This document shows positions 39,771 to 49,998 of a stretch of 64,000 bases of DNA, piece after piece (positions within the stretch are counted from its first letter, which is position 1; each line of letters opens with the position of its first letter). The position numbers were made by a program, and so were the translations under genes. Origin of the DNA: Treponema sp. (GTDB taxonomy: Bacteria; Spirochaetota; Spirochaetia; Treponematales; Breznakiellaceae); contig JAISCC010000148.1 in NCBI GenBank assembly GCA_031265845.1, positions 1-64,000 of the forward strand, in the 5' to 3' direction. The notes beneath the pieces were generated by a model. It worked only from the letters and a program-made list of their open reading frames with translations, did not search any database and was not told the DNA's origin.

Positions 39771-40479
39771 TCGGCACCGTCAATGCCACGCTGAACTCCG
39801 CGATGTGCGGCTTCTTGACCTCCGTCCCGCTTCCCGAATACTGCGTGACAAGCCTCAACGTCCACTCCCCGGCGGCCAGAGCCGGTATCATCACGATCAC
39901 TTCCGACGGCTTGTTCTCCACCATGTCCGTTATGTCCACCTTCACTTCGCTTCCGTCCGCTCCCTTGAAGTACACCCCCACAGACGGATCGTCCCCCGTA
40001 ATCTTGAGCTTGCTTCCATAGATGCGGAGCGGGCGCCCGGGCGTGAGCAGATTGTTCGCCGAGCCGCTTTTCACGTCCGTTACCGACGCGATGAACGCGC
40101 CCGTCTGTCCGGGCTGAACCTTCCTGGTCTTCACCTGATCCTCGACGCTCCGCAGACTCGCGCCCTCGCTCAAGTGTATCTTGACGCGATGCCGTTTTGG
40201 GTCGAAACTGTCCTCAGCGCCTGAGAACACGCCCTGGACGCTGGGATAGGCGTTAAAGAGATCGGTCGTAACGGCCTCGCCATCCGCGAGCATGGCGTAA
40301 ATGACCTGCTTTTCCGCCTCAAGCACGGAAAGCACGTCGCTGCGGGTGAGACCCGCGCCTGTTTGCAGGATGCGGTCGATGACCGCCAATTGATTGCGGG
40401 ATATGACATTGACCGTTTTGGCGCGCATGTCGTCCGGATTGGTTGTAAGCTCGTTAAGCTCCAAACTATACTCAAGCAT
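39757..40479 (-). CDS. HU-like + DUF4469-like protein, paralog B
   Basis: MLEYSLELNELTTNPDDMRAKTV...LRIYGSKLKITGDDPSVGVYFKG...EVIVMIPALAAGEWTLRLVTQYSGSG; AAGGAGG SD before ATG at 40479. Confidence 0.75.
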   Translation of the reverse strand: MLEYSLELNELTTNPDDMRAKTVNVISRNQLAVIDRILQTGAGLTRSDVLSVLEAEKQVIYAMLADGEAVTTDLFNAYPSVQGVFSGAEDSFDPKRHRVKIHLSEGASLRSVEDQVKTRKVQPGQTGAFIASVTDVKSGSANNLLTPGRPLRIYGSKLKITGDDPSVGVYFKGADGSEVKVDITDMVENKPSEVIVMIPALAAGEWTLRLVTQYSGSGTEVKKPHIAEFSVALTVPTDQV

Positions 40480-40567
40480 AAAGCCTCCTTGTGAATGAGA
40501 GAAAAGATAAAGAGACATACGATAGATAGTGGGAAAACAGGGGAAAAGGCGGGTTGCGTCAGCGAGT

Positions 40568-40582
40568 GGGGGGGGGGGGGGG
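40568..40582 (-). repeat. 15-nt G (minus-strand C15) homopolymer, locus B
   Basis: Direct count: 3+10+2 G residues. Confidence 0.95.
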
Positions 40583-40667
40583 CATCCGCGATGCCGGAAG
40601 CCCGCCGCTTTGCGTGAGAGCCACCGCAATATGTTTCAAAAGAACAACTCGTTTCATACTGAAAGAG

Positions 40668-40696
40668 AGTATAAACGCTGATGCGCCTTTTGTCAA
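40668..40696 (-). promoter_or_regulatory. sigma70-like promoter TTGACA-N17-TATACT reading into the locus B C15 tract
   Basis: Minus strand TTGACAaaaggcgcatcagcgttTATACT. Confidence 0.7.
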
Positions 40697-40804
40697 GGGG
40701 GACGCGCCCACAGGCGATTGACAAGGGAAAATTGTAGCGTTCAAAATAACGAGCCTGTTTCAAAGCGCGAGGCTATGGATCTGTTGGGAGCTTTCTCCAT
40801 TAAG

Positions 40805-41045
40805 CCCGTGTCTGACACCTTTGTTCTAAAGCGGCTCTTTTTTCCCGCAGAGCAGGGCGGCTCGTTAAGCCTGTGTCTGACGCTATTTTGTTCTAATTCC
40901 ATACCCTGCCGCAAGTACAAAGCCTGTGTCTGACACCTTATTCCCGCAGAGCAGGGCGGCTCGTTAAGCCTGTGTCTGACGCCATTTTGCGCTAATTCTA
41001 TACCCTGCCACAAGCGCCTAGCTCGTGTCTGACACCTTTGTTCTA
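40805..41045. repeat. five GTGTCTGACRCC copies, including two ~90-bp direct repeats
   Basis: TTCCCGCAGAGCAGGGCGGCTCGTTAAGCCTGTGTCTGACGCYATTTTG...ATACCCTGCC appears twice (~40850 and ~40940). Confidence 0.9.
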
Positions 41046-41176
41046 ACGGCTTTGTAAAGAAAGACATTCGCATTTGCCGACCTTGGCCGCGTTCCTGTGG
41101 AACGGTCATATACAACGCCCGTCGCGTCAACCCTTGACAGTATTCCACTCTCATTCTATACTCTCGACCCAGATAT

Positions 41177-42025
41177 ATGATTACCACTACTACAAAAGAC
41201 GCTCATCGCGCCGTACGCCGCGTTTTTGTCATGGCAATAGTCAACTGCAATAGCGACTCTTTTTACCCGCAAAGCAGGGCGGCTGACACTGAGGCGGCGG
41301 TGGAAAAGGCGTTGCGCGCTGTGGAGGATGGCGCGGACATCATTGACATCGGCGGAGAATCGACAAGACCCGGCGCAGCGTATATAGACGCGGAAGAGGA
41401 GGGCAGACGGGTGCTGCCGGTCATTCAGGGAATCAGACGCTGGTCTAATGCGCCCATATCGGTGGACACGCGGAAAGCTGCGGTTGCGGAGGCGGCGCTG
41501 GAAGCCGGGGCGGACATCATCAACGACATTTCCGCGCTGGAAGATGATCCCGACATGGGAAGGGTCTGCGCGGCGCATCGCGCGAAAGTCATTCTTATGC
41601 ACAAGAAAGGCTCGCCTGAAACCATGCAAAATGGCCCGTTCTACCATGACGTTGTCGCCGAGGTCGCCGCTTACTTGCAAGACGCGGCGCAGAAGGCTTT
41701 GGACGCGGGTGTTGCGCGGGAAAACATCATACTGGATCCGGGCGTTGGGTTTGGAAAGCGTCTGGAAGACAATACGGCGCTCATCAGGCGCCTTGCAACA
41801 ATCCGCGCTTTAGGCTATCCTGTGCTGGTGGGGCTTTCGCGGAAGACCTTCATTGGAGAACTGACCGGAAGGGGCGTAGAGCATAGGCTCGCCGGCTCCC
41901 TTGCGGCTAACGCTGCCGCCATTATTGCCGGAGCGGATATCATCAGGGTACACGATGTTAAAGAATCGGTTGACATGGTAAAGGTGTTGAATGGAGTGGT
42001 TGCAGAAACTCTCGGCAATGTATGA
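41177..42025 (+). CDS. folP: dihydropteroate synthase
   Basis: VMAIVNCNSDSFYPQSR, DGADIIDIGGESTRPGA, ISVDTRKAAVAEAAL, ILDPGVGFGKR, LVGLSRKTFIGELTGR. Confidence 0.93.
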   Translation: MITTTTKDAHRAVRRVFVMAIVNCNSDSFYPQSRAADTEAAVEKALRAVEDGADIIDIGGESTRPGAAYIDAEEEGRRVLPVIQGIRRWSNAPISVDTRKAAVAEAALEAGADIINDISALEDDPDMGRVCAAHRAKVILMHKKGSPETMQNGPFYHDVVAEVAAYLQDAAQKALDAGVARENIILDPGVGFGKRLEDNTALIRRLATIRALGYPVLVGLSRKTFIGELTGRGVEHRLAGSLAANAAAIIAGADIIRVHDVKESVDMVKVLNGVVAETLGNV

Positions 42026-42863
42026 TGTGATACGTCCGGCGCTGGATATAACGATCCTCGCGTCGCTTCTGTACCTGACGTATGGACTCTTGGTGAAAAC
42101 GCAAGCCGTACAAATGATAAAGGGCGCGGGTTTCCTCGCCTTGGTGTATGGACTGGCGACCTTGCTGAAACTCTCCACGCTGGTGTGGATACTCAAAGCG
42201 CTGGCTCCCGGACTGCTCATCGCGGTCGCCATTGTGTTTCAGCCTGAATTGCGCAAGATTATCCTCCGGCTTGGGCAAAGCGAGTTTTTCAGACCGAACG
42301 CCAAGCCGAATCCGGGTCATCTGGAAGCTGTCATCACGGCTGCGGAAATTCTTTCCCAAAAACGGCGCGGCGTGCTTGTCGTGTTTCCCCGAAAAATCAA
42401 CATCAAGAACATCATTGATACGGGCACAAAGCTCAACGCGGAAATTTCTTCAAGCCTTATCGTCGCCATTTTTGAGTTTGACGGGCCCCTCCACGATGGG
42501 GCCATGATCATTCAAAATGAGCGGATCGCGGCGGCCGGATGCTTTCTTCCCCTGTCCGAGCAACAGGACATCAAAAAAAGTTTCGGCACCCGCCATAGGG
42601 CGTCGTTGGGCATGTCCGAGCAATCGGACGCGGTGATTCTGGTTGTCTCCGAAGAGACCGGGGCTATCAGCCTCGCTTTTGACGGAAAACTGTACTACGA
42701 TCTTTCGCCCGCAGAGTCCACCCGAAAGCTACAGGATCTGCTTGAGCATGGAAAACGCAGCGCTGGTATTGGAGAGACAAGCGTGGACGCCGGTGATACA
42801 AACTTGTTTGCAAACGGCTCGTTTGACAGCGTTAATTTGGAAGCCGCTCCGTTCAAGAAGTAA
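41991..42863 (+). CDS. cdaA: diadenylate cyclase CdaA (DAC domain); start could be 42018
   Basis: Three N-terminal TMs, FQPELRKIILRLG, FDGPLHDGAMIIQNERI, TRHRASLGMSEQSDAVILVVSEETGAISLA. Confidence 0.93.
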   Translation: MEWLQKLSAMYDVIRPALDITILASLLYLTYGLLVKTQAVQMIKGAGFLALVYGLATLLKLSTLVWILKALAPGLLIAVAIVFQPELRKIILRLGQSEFFRPNAKPNPGHLEAVITAAEILSQKRRGVLVVFPRKINIKNIIDTGTKLNAEISSSLIVAIFEFDGPLHDGAMIIQNERIAAAGCFLPLSEQQDIKKSFGTRHRASLGMSEQSDAVILVVSEETGAISLAFDGKLYYDLSPAESTRKLQDLLEHGKRSAGIGETSVDAGDTNLFANGSFDSVNLEAAPFKK

Positions 42864-42877
42864 GAGAGGCATCTGTT

Positions 42878-43885
42878 ATGAAAACACTGGATTATAGAAA
42901 AATGCTCTTGAAAATCGCCGAAAACTGGACCGCAAAGGCGCTATCCGTTGTTTTGGCGATTCTGTTGTTTGCGTTTCACAAGGCGTCTTCAATGGAGGAG
43001 CGTTTTTTTTCAGCGCCGTTGCGTCTGGAAATTGACGGAAGCTATACGCCTTCCAGCCCGTATGAGCAGACGATCCGTGTGGGACTGCGCGGGGAAGCGA
43101 ACAGCGTCTACCCTATTCTGGAAGATGACATTATCGCGTACATTGATCTTAAAGGAAAAACCAAAGGCACGTACCGCATTCCGGTACAGATACGGAAAAA
43201 GGGAACCGCTTTGGGTGTTGAGCCTCTTGAAATAAAGGTTGAGCCTGGGGAAATATCGTTGACCATAGATCATAAGGCGAGCAAAACCGTGCAACTCAAA
43301 ACAAATGTCAGGGGCAGCTTGCGCGACGGCTACCAGCTTGCGGGCTGGAGTCTTACGCCGGAACAAGCCGTTGTCGATGGTCCTGCGGATGTGATCGCAA
43401 ATATTTCAGAGCTTTTCACCGAAGACGTAGAGATTGACGATCATGATTCGGATTTTTCCGTTGTGGTGAACATTTTGAATCACGAACCGCTTGCCATACT
43501 AAGGGGCGGTGCGACTGTGGAATTCAAGGGCGTTGTGCAGGAAATTCTTTCACAGAAAACCTATGAAAACATCCCCATTATCCTGAAAAATCTGGATTCC
43601 GCCCGCTGGACGGCAATCTTGAACATTGAGAATGGAAGCGTCTCCGTTGAGGGCAGGCAACGCGATCTCGACCGGTATACGGCGCTTGACGCATTCAGCG
43701 TAGATTGCGCGGGAGTTCAGGAAGCGGGGTCTTTTTCCTTGCCGGTTGATGTGAATGTACCCGTATATCTCAGCGCTACGGCAAGCGCGCCCAAAATGGT
43801 TGTCGTTACGGCGCAGATTGCGGAACCATCCGCCGCTGGTGAGACCGGCGGACAGTCCGGCGATGAGGGGGAAATGGCGCCCTGA
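42878..43885 (+). CDS. cdaR: YbbR-domain protein (CdaR-like)
   Basis: N-terminal TM, YbbR-like repeats, directly downstream of cdaA. Confidence 0.82.
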   Translation: MKTLDYRKMLLKIAENWTAKALSVVLAILLFAFHKASSMEERFFSAPLRLEIDGSYTPSSPYEQTIRVGLRGEANSVYPILEDDIIAYIDLKGKTKGTYRIPVQIRKKGTALGVEPLEIKVEPGEISLTIDHKASKTVQLKTNVRGSLRDGYQLAGWSLTPEQAVVDGPADVIANISELFTEDVEIDDHDSDFSVVVNILNHEPLAILRGGATVEFKGVVQEILSQKTYENIPIILKNLDSARWTAILNIENGSVSVEGRQRDLDRYTALDAFSVDCAGVQEAGSFSLPVDVNVPVYLSATASAPKMVVVTAQIAEPSAAGETGGQSGDEGEMAP

Positions 43886-43975
43886 TAGCCCAGCAACCCT
43901 AATGCGCACACCCGGTTGTGAAGTTCGGTTCTAACCCCAACTAACCAAGCGGGGCGCGCTAGTGTGCGGGAAAGG

Positions 43976-45970
43976 TCAGCGCAAGGTTCTCAACAAAGCG
44001 CGTAATTCCGGATCCGCCGCAGGCGACTGATCCGTACGTGGAGGCGAAGCGGCGTCCTGCGTTTCCGGCGACAACAACACCTCGTCTCCGTCGGCAATCC
44101 GGTCAAAAAAGCCGATGCGGGTAAGCGTACCGGACGCGACTTCTTCATCAACAACGGTAATGACCAGCTTGCCGACCACATCTTCCGGCGAGTAGAGGAT
44201 TCCTACGCCTTCATTTTTGATGACGGGCTGCTTCTTTTTCACCACATCGTAGGTTGCTCCGGCTCTCACTCCGTCCGCCTTTCCCTTGTCAATGAATCCC
44301 TGCCCCTGTTTATGCTGAAGCAGTACGCCCCGGAACGGCAAAGACGCGCTTAATTGTTCGGTGATTCCCCGTGATGCGTTCCGCAGTTTTTCCGCGCCGG
44401 TGCGGTAGGAGGAAAAAACGCCGGCGGGGGATCCGGTGCGGGCCACAAAAAATTCGCCCTTAACCGATATATCCCGCTCATTTTCATTTACCGATATGAT
44501 GAGAAAATAATCCGCGCCGGCTGAACGCGCTTCCCTAAAAGCCGCTGAAAAAGATGGCTGCCTCAATTCAATGTTCATGGGAATGATGTTTCTGTCGTGG
44601 ATCATAAAGTCTTTTATATAAGAAGCGGTGAGGGCACCCGCGTCCGCGTGGTAAAAACTCGACTGGGAGACAACCGAGAAGATAGCGACGTTCCAATGGC
44701 GGCTGACGCTTGACGCGGGGTCAACGCCCCATTGCCGGTGAAGCGCGTCGGCTAAGAGCGCGTCATAGGCTTCCATCGCGTCGTCCACGGTTTTGTCTGC
44801 GGCGCCGAGTTGTTGCATGAAGCGCAATTCATCAACATAGCGAGCCGGGTAGCCTTGCAACTTGAGAATCTCGGCGTATTCCTTTCTGGCTGGCGCGTAC
44901 GGATTGATGCGGAGTCCGCGGCGGTATTCAAAAAGCGCCTGATCCGACAGGTTGGCGGCTCTGTAATCGCGGGCGCGGTTGAAATGGTAGTCCGCCCAAC
45001 GGACGCGCGCCGGGTCTTCGAGGGTGGTGTCGGCTATAAGCCTCTCTTCCAGCGCAATGCGGATAAATTCATCGCTTTGGTCGATGGCGAGCGCGTTTAT
45101 AAAAATGTTTCTGGCATCGCCCTTGCGTCCAAGCTGGGCGTACGACATGCCTTTGAGATACCACGCGCTTAAATTCCCTTGGTTAAACGCGATTGCCTCA
45201 TCAGCAAGACGCGCCGCCTCTTCGTATCTGCCTGTTCTGTAGCGGAGGTTCGCAAGAAGAGAACGCGCCGGATCAAATCCGGGTTTATAGAAAAGGGATT
45301 TCTCCGCGTACGCTATTGCGGAATTGACTCTTCCCGCCTCCGCGTCGAGGTAAGCCGCGTAGTAGTAGACTCGGTAATCGTCCGGGTGCTGAAGGAGGGC
45401 GCGTTCTATGTAGGACTTCGCCTGCTCCGTATTGCCGAGCGAGCCTTGCACAAGCGCAAGGGAGACGAGAAGGCGCCGGTCGTCCGGGTAGCGGCGGACT
45501 GCTTCCTGGTAGCGCTGAACCGCGTCCCCTGCGTGGCCGCGGGCGATGTCAAGCTCAGAAGCGGCGAACAGCGCTTCTTTGTTGTAGGGTTCGCGGGAAA
45601 GCGTCTCGGCGATCACCTGGGAAGCCGCGTCGAGCCGCCCCAGCGCGATGAGGATAAAGGCTTCAAGGTTGGCAAGGGCCATGTTTCCTCTCGCAAAGAC
45701 GCGAGCCTTCCGCGCCCACGCGAGGGCTTCGTCAAATTCGCCTAAATTGTAGTAACACTCGGCGAGTGCGGCGGTGGCTTCCACATGGGCGGGGCTGAGG
45801 CGCAGACATTCAAGCAGGGCTTCCGACGCGGAGTACCAATCTTCCTCCACCATGAAAGCGCGTCCCTGATTGTAGTATGAGGTCACGCTTGCGGGCGCTT
45901 GCGCGGCTTGCGCATAGAGAACGCTGGCGGTTGTAGATAGTATTATTATAAGGATGATCCGGTATTTCAT
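43976..45970 (-). CDS. TPR-repeat exported protein
   Basis: Signal peptide and many TPR motifs (AEGYYNLGEFDEALAWARKA-type repeats). Confidence 0.85.
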   Translation of the reverse strand: MKYRIILIIILSTTASVLYAQAAQAPASVTSYYNQGRAFMVEEDWYSASEALLECLRLSPAHVEATAALAECYYNLGEFDEALAWARKARVFARGNMALANLEAFILIALGRLDAASQVIAETLSREPYNKEALFAASELDIARGHAGDAVQRYQEAVRRYPDDRRLLVSLALVQGSLGNTEQAKSYIERALLQHPDDYRVYYYAAYLDAEAGRVNSAIAYAEKSLFYKPGFDPARSLLANLRYRTGRYEEAARLADEAIAFNQGNLSAWYLKGMSYAQLGRKGDARNIFINALAIDQSDEFIRIALEERLIADTTLEDPARVRWADYHFNRARDYRAANLSDQALFEYRRGLRINPYAPARKEYAEILKLQGYPARYVDELRFMQQLGAADKTVDDAMEAYDALLADALHRQWGVDPASSVSRHWNVAIFSVVSQSSFYHADAGALTASYIKDFMIHDRNIIPMNIELRQPSFSAAFREARSAGADYFLIISVNENERDISVKGEFFVARTGSPAGVFSSYRTGAEKLRNASRGITEQLSASLPFRGVLLQHKQGQGFIDKGKADGVRAGATYDVVKKKQPVIKNEGVGILYSPEDVVGKLVITVVDEEVASGTLTRIGFFDRIADGDEVLLSPETQDAASPPRTDQSPAADPELRALLRTLR

Positions 45971-45972
45971 TT

Positions 45973-46737
45973 TTACTCCTCATTTTCACGCTTCACCACG
46001 ATCTTTACCTTCTGGATTTTGTAGCCTTCCATTTCCTGAATGATGAAGTCACAACCATTATACACGGTCTTTTCATATTTAACAGGAATTTTACCAAAAA
46101 GATCGAAAACAAAGCCTCCCAATGTGTCGAAATCATCAATCGGAAGGTCGATGTTGATCTCTTCCGCGAGGTCTTCAAGGTTGACGCGGGCGTCACAGAG
46201 GTAAACGCTCTCGTTTATTTTGACTATGTTCTCGGTTTCATTGTCGAACTCGTCCTGAATGTCTCCGACGATCTCCTCAAGGATGTCTTCCATGCTCACA
46301 ATGCCGGAAACGCCGCCATACTCATCGACTACAATCGCAATATGCACTCGTTTGCGCCTGAGTTCCCGAAAAAGCTCGTCAATGCGTTTTGGCTCAGGCA
46401 CGAAAAACGGTGTGCGGAGCAGTTTTTGAATGTCGAATTCCTGATTCTTGACAAGGCAGGTAAGAACATCCTTCGCATAAAGGATGCCGATAACGTTGTC
46501 TATGGTCTCTTCGTATACCGGAAAACGGGAATGTCCGCTTTCTGTAATTGCGGCGAGAATTTCATCTCTCGGCGCGCTTGCGTGAATAAAAACCGTGTCA
46601 ATGCGCGGCGCCATGATTTCTTTCGCCGTGGTGCCGGAGAGTTCTATGATGCCCCGTATCATTTCTTTCTGCTCATTTTCAAGAGCGTTGAAGGTTTTTT
46701 GTGTTATTTCAATGTCTTTTTTGAAAAAAGGTTTCAT
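45973..46737 (-). CDS. hemolysin/CorC-family CBS-domain protein (TlyC-like)
   Basis: IMAPRIDTVFIHA, SRFPVYEETIDNVIGILYAKDVL, IAIVVDEYGGVSGIVSMEDILEEIVGDIQDEFD. Confidence 0.9.
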   Translation of the reverse strand: MKPFFKKDIEITQKTFNALENEQKEMIRGIIELSGTTAKEIMAPRIDTVFIHASAPRDEILAAITESGHSRFPVYEETIDNVIGILYAKDVLTCLVKNQEFDIQKLLRTPFFVPEPKRIDELFRELRRKRVHIAIVVDEYGGVSGIVSMEDILEEIVGDIQDEFDNETENIVKINESVYLCDARVNLEDLAEEINIDLPIDDFDTLGGFVFDLFGKIPVKYEKTVYNGCDFIIQEMEGYKIQKVKIVVKRENEE

Positions 46738-46745
46738 TTTTTCTC

Positions 46746-47399
46746 TTAGCGTCCGCCGAGCGCTTTTCGCGCCCGCTCAGCCCCGCGCCGCGCGTCGGTT
46801 AGCTGCGGGTTAATTGACAGAGCCTTTTCGTAAGCCGAAATCGCGTTGGCGTAGTCCCCCGCGCTCTCGCGGGCGTAGGCGAGGCGGGCGAGCCATTCCG
46901 CATTTTTCGGCTGCCAGTGAACTGCGGTTGTCAGGGCTATGTCCGCCGAACGGAACTTGCCGAGCCTGATGTACAATTCGCCCATAAAGAAGTAAACCTG
47001 ATCGATGTATCCCCCGTCCGGCGCGTAATTGACGTATTCCTGAAAGAAGCGCAGGGCGTCCTGATTTCTACCCTGATAATAGTTGGTTTCCCCAAGAATT
47101 TCGATGATCCGCGGGTCGTACCGGCTGACATTGCGTCCTGCTGTCGCATAGGTATGAGCTTCTTCGTATCTGCCTAACCGTATGAGGCTCCACGCCGCGA
47201 CGACATGGGCGTCGATGTTGTTGGCGTTGCCAGCTAATTCTTCCTGACAAATGCTCACCGCTTTTTCGTAGTTGCCCGTACGGTATTCAACAACCGCATC
47301 CGGTTTTGTCTGGGCGTTTTGGGGAAAAAGTCTGAACGCGGAAAGCAGGAAAATGCATACACTGATACACCTCATGCAACGGCGCGTACGGGACAGGTT
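46746..47399 (-). CDS. TPR-repeat exported protein
   Basis: MNLSRTRRCMRCISVCIFLLSAF signal; TPR motifs. Confidence 0.78.
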   Translation of the reverse strand, partial: NLSRTRRCMRCISVCIFLLSAFRLFPQNAQTKPDAVVEYRTGNYEKAVSICQEELAGNANNIDAHVVAAWSLIRLGRYEEAHTYATAGRNVSRYDPRIIEILGETNYYQGRNQDALRFFQEYVNYAPDGGYIDQVYFFMGELYIRLGKFRSADIALTTAVHWQPKNAEWLARLAYARESAGDYANAISAYEKALSINPQLTDARRGAERARKALGGR

Positions 47400-47788
47400 C
47401 ATAGTTTGGGCGCGGTTTCTTGAACAGAAGGAGAGGGGCTTGCGGTCATGGAACAGCGTCCGTTGAACAAAGCTCCCGATTCCAGACAAATTTCCGTGGT
47501 GATGATGTTTCCTTGCAACTTGCCCGTTAACGTGATGTGGACTTTCTCCGATGCGTTCACGTTGCCTTTGACAGTTCCTCGTATGACAACACGGGGCGCG
47601 GTGATATCCGCGTCCACAACCGCCTCTTCATCGACAACAAGGAGGCTGGTCGAAAGTATCTCTCCGGTAATTTTACCGCGCACCAAAAAGGGTCTTTCGA
47701 GCCTTGCCGTTCCTGAGAAATCTATATCATTAGATAATATAACATCAAAGTCACTTTCATCCAGCGTTTCATTGCGGGACTCCGTCAT
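47399..47788 (-). CDS. bactofilin (polymer-forming cytoskeletal protein)
   Basis: GKITGEILSTSLLVVDEEAVVDADITAPRVVIRGTVKGNVNASEKVHITLTGKLQGNIITTEICLESGALFNGRCSM. Confidence 0.82.
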   Translation of the reverse strand: MTESRNETLDESDFDVILSNDIDFSGTARLERPFLVRGKITGEILSTSLLVVDEEAVVDADITAPRVVIRGTVKGNVNASEKVHITLTGKLQGNIITTEICLESGALFNGRCSMTASPSPSVQETAPKL

Positions 47789-47941
47789 TATTTCATAGCC
47801 TCCATTTTTTCAAGTTAAACCAACAAGTTTACCGAAAAAGTCTACCAATGCGCCTCGTATTTGTCAAGAGGGTCTTTCAAATAGAACGCTTGTCATAGAA
47901 AAAACGCTATAATAACCGGTGATTTCTGCCGATAGAATAGT

Positions 47942-49300
47942 ATGACTTTTATTCTTATTCTAGCGCTTGTTGTTATTCTTGTAGCGGCGGTTTGCGTCAT
48001 ATTTGCCGGACGTGTTTTAAGAGGAGGAGATGGAAATTCCACTGGCACCAACAACGCTAAATTGAAAGAAGCGAACAAGAAACTCGCCCAAAACCCCAAA
48101 GACGCGGAAGCTCTTCTTGTGGTGGCGGACCATTTTTATACGCAAGGCAGTTGGGAAGAAGCGTATAGGACATATACAACGCTTGCCGAAGTTGGCGGCA
48201 GCAGTGATGAATTTACCGTATACTGCCGTTACGGCATCTGCGCTCTCAAACTTGGCTTGGTTGACAACGCATACAAAGGGCTTACGGTCGCCCGTTCTCT
48301 GCGGCAAAACGATTTTGATGTCAATTTCAGTCTTGGCATTATTGAATTTCAGAAAAAGAACTACGAGAAAGCGGTGCAACTGCTTCAAAACGCTCGCGTT
48401 GTCAATCCCGAAGACGCCGCGACTTTGCGTTGCCTTGGACATGCTTTTTTCAAATTGAACAGGTATAAGGAAGCCATGACATTTATCCGTCAGGCGATGG
48501 ATATTGCGCCGGACGATAAGGAATCCCTCTTTGTTTTGGGCGAGTGCTACTTTGAGGCGAATCAGGTGGAGCAGGCGCTAAAAATTTTCACGCACCTGCG
48601 TCCGGATCCGGTTATGGGATCAAACGCATGCTTGCTCTCCGGCGCCATTCATTTGAACGTGCATAATTACGATAAGGCGATAGAAAATTTTGAGATCGGC
48701 TTGAAGCATGAGAATATCAGCCCCGATATAGCGCTAGACTTACGGTATAGATTAGCCACGACGTACTTAAAACGGAACGATATTGGGAAGGCGTTGCCGT
48801 TGCTCAAACAAATACAGACGAGTAATCCGGGGTACAAAGACGTACCCGCGTTGATAAGCCGGTATCAGGAGCTGAACGCGAATAAAAACCTCCAAATCTT
48901 CCTTATGGGAAGTCAGGCGGATTTTGTCGCCCTTTGCAGAAAAAGCGTAATAAGCTATTATCAGCGGGCAAAGGTGAAGATATCCAGTATAACCGTAACA
49001 AAGAACGATTGGGCGGATATAAACGCGGAAATTGACACCCCAAAATGGTCAGACGTGGTCGCATTCAGGTTCGTCAGAAGCCAGGGTACCGTGGGGGAGC
49101 TTGTCGTGCGGGATTTTCACTCTCATCTCAAGGAAGTCAAGGCGGGCAAGGGCATCTGTTTCACGATGGGGACGTTCAGTGATGAAGCCAAACGTTTCAC
49201 CGAAGCCCGTCTCATTGACCTTATTGAAAAAGACCGCTTCACCGCCATACTGAATGCGGCCAGCGCGGGTGCCGGTGGCGCTCAGAAAAAATCGAAATAA
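47942..49300 (+). CDS. membrane-anchored TPR protein; possible periplasmic flagellar collar-type protein (tentative)
   Basis: N-terminal TM and multiple TPRs typical of a conserved spirochaete protein; functional assignment is inference. Confidence 0.7.
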   Translation: MTFILILALVVILVAAVCVIFAGRVLRGGDGNSTGTNNAKLKEANKKLAQNPKDAEALLVVADHFYTQGSWEEAYRTYTTLAEVGGSSDEFTVYCRYGICALKLGLVDNAYKGLTVARSLRQNDFDVNFSLGIIEFQKKNYEKAVQLLQNARVVNPEDAATLRCLGHAFFKLNRYKEAMTFIRQAMDIAPDDKESLFVLGECYFEANQVEQALKIFTHLRPDPVMGSNACLLSGAIHLNVHNYDKAIENFEIGLKHENISPDIALDLRYRLATTYLKRNDIGKALPLLKQIQTSNPGYKDVPALISRYQELNANKNLQIFLMGSQADFVALCRKSVISYYQRAKVKISSITVTKNDWADINAEIDTPKWSDVVAFRFVRSQGTVGELVVRDFHSHLKEVKAGKGICFTMGTFSDEAKRFTEARLIDLIEKDRFTAILNAASAGAGGAQKKSK

Positions 49301-49998
49301 TCGGGAAGCGGACTTGAAACATCGATCTCAAAAGCGCCGCCGCTCTTTGAGATCGCCGCAGCCGGAATGATCAACCGTGAAGCGTGCAGAAGCAGGCGTT
49401 TGACGCCGAAACGCTTGCGGAGCCGCTTGTTCAGCTTGAAATCGCCGTACTTGTCATCGCCGGCTATGGGATTGCCGATGCCGGCAAGGTGGCGTCTGAT
49501 TTGATGCATACGCCCCGTACCAAGCTCAATTTCCAAGAGCGAAAACAATTCTTCACTGTTCTCAATGGCAACGCGCCGCTCATTGATTTTTTTGTAGCGC
49601 GTTTCCGCAGTTTTCCACGCGCCTTTCACCTCAAGATCGAGCCTGATGCCGCCCGCCTCCGGCGCTGGCGTTCCCTTGCAGAGGGCAAGGTAGCGCTTGA
49701 TGACGCCGCCGCCGGCGCCGCGATCTTCGGCGGAGAAAAGCCCGCCGAAAAAGGACGCGGCTTCGCGGTTTTTTGCGACGAGGATGACGCCGGACGTGTC
49801 TTTGTCAAGCCGGTGAACCAGCAACGGACGTTGTGGAAATTCCGCCGTCAGGATGGAGTCAAGCGAGGCTCCGACTCCCTTCCCGCCCTGCGCCGCAAGC
49901 CCCGCCGGTTTGTCAAGCGCCATGCATTCGTCATTTTCAAAAAGAACCGGTATGCCGCGGATTGCGGCGCCGCAGTCTGCGGTGCGTTTGCTATTCAA
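49282..49998 (-). CDS. RluA-family pseudouridine synthase
   Basis: RPLLVHRLDKDTSGVILVAKN and C-terminal GRMHQIRRHLAGIGNPIAGDDKYG. Confidence 0.9.
   Translation of the reverse strand: MNSKRTADCGAAIRGIPVLFENDECMALDKPAGLAAQGGKGVGASLDSILTAEFPQRPLLVHRLDKDTSGVILVAKNREAASFFGGLFSAEDRGAGGGVIKRYLALCKGTPAPEAGGIRLDLEVKGAWKTAETRYKKINERRVAIENSEELFSLLEIELGTGRMHQIRRHLAGIGNPIAGDDKYGDFKLNKRLRKRFGVKRLLLHASRLIIPAAAISKSGGAFEIDVSSPLPDYFDFF

Noticed and set aside
43905-43975. Possible attC or regulatory hairpin between convergent cdaR and the TPR gene
   Set aside because: GCGCACAC...GTGTGCG dyad is most simply a bidirectional terminator region, and no cassette context exists.
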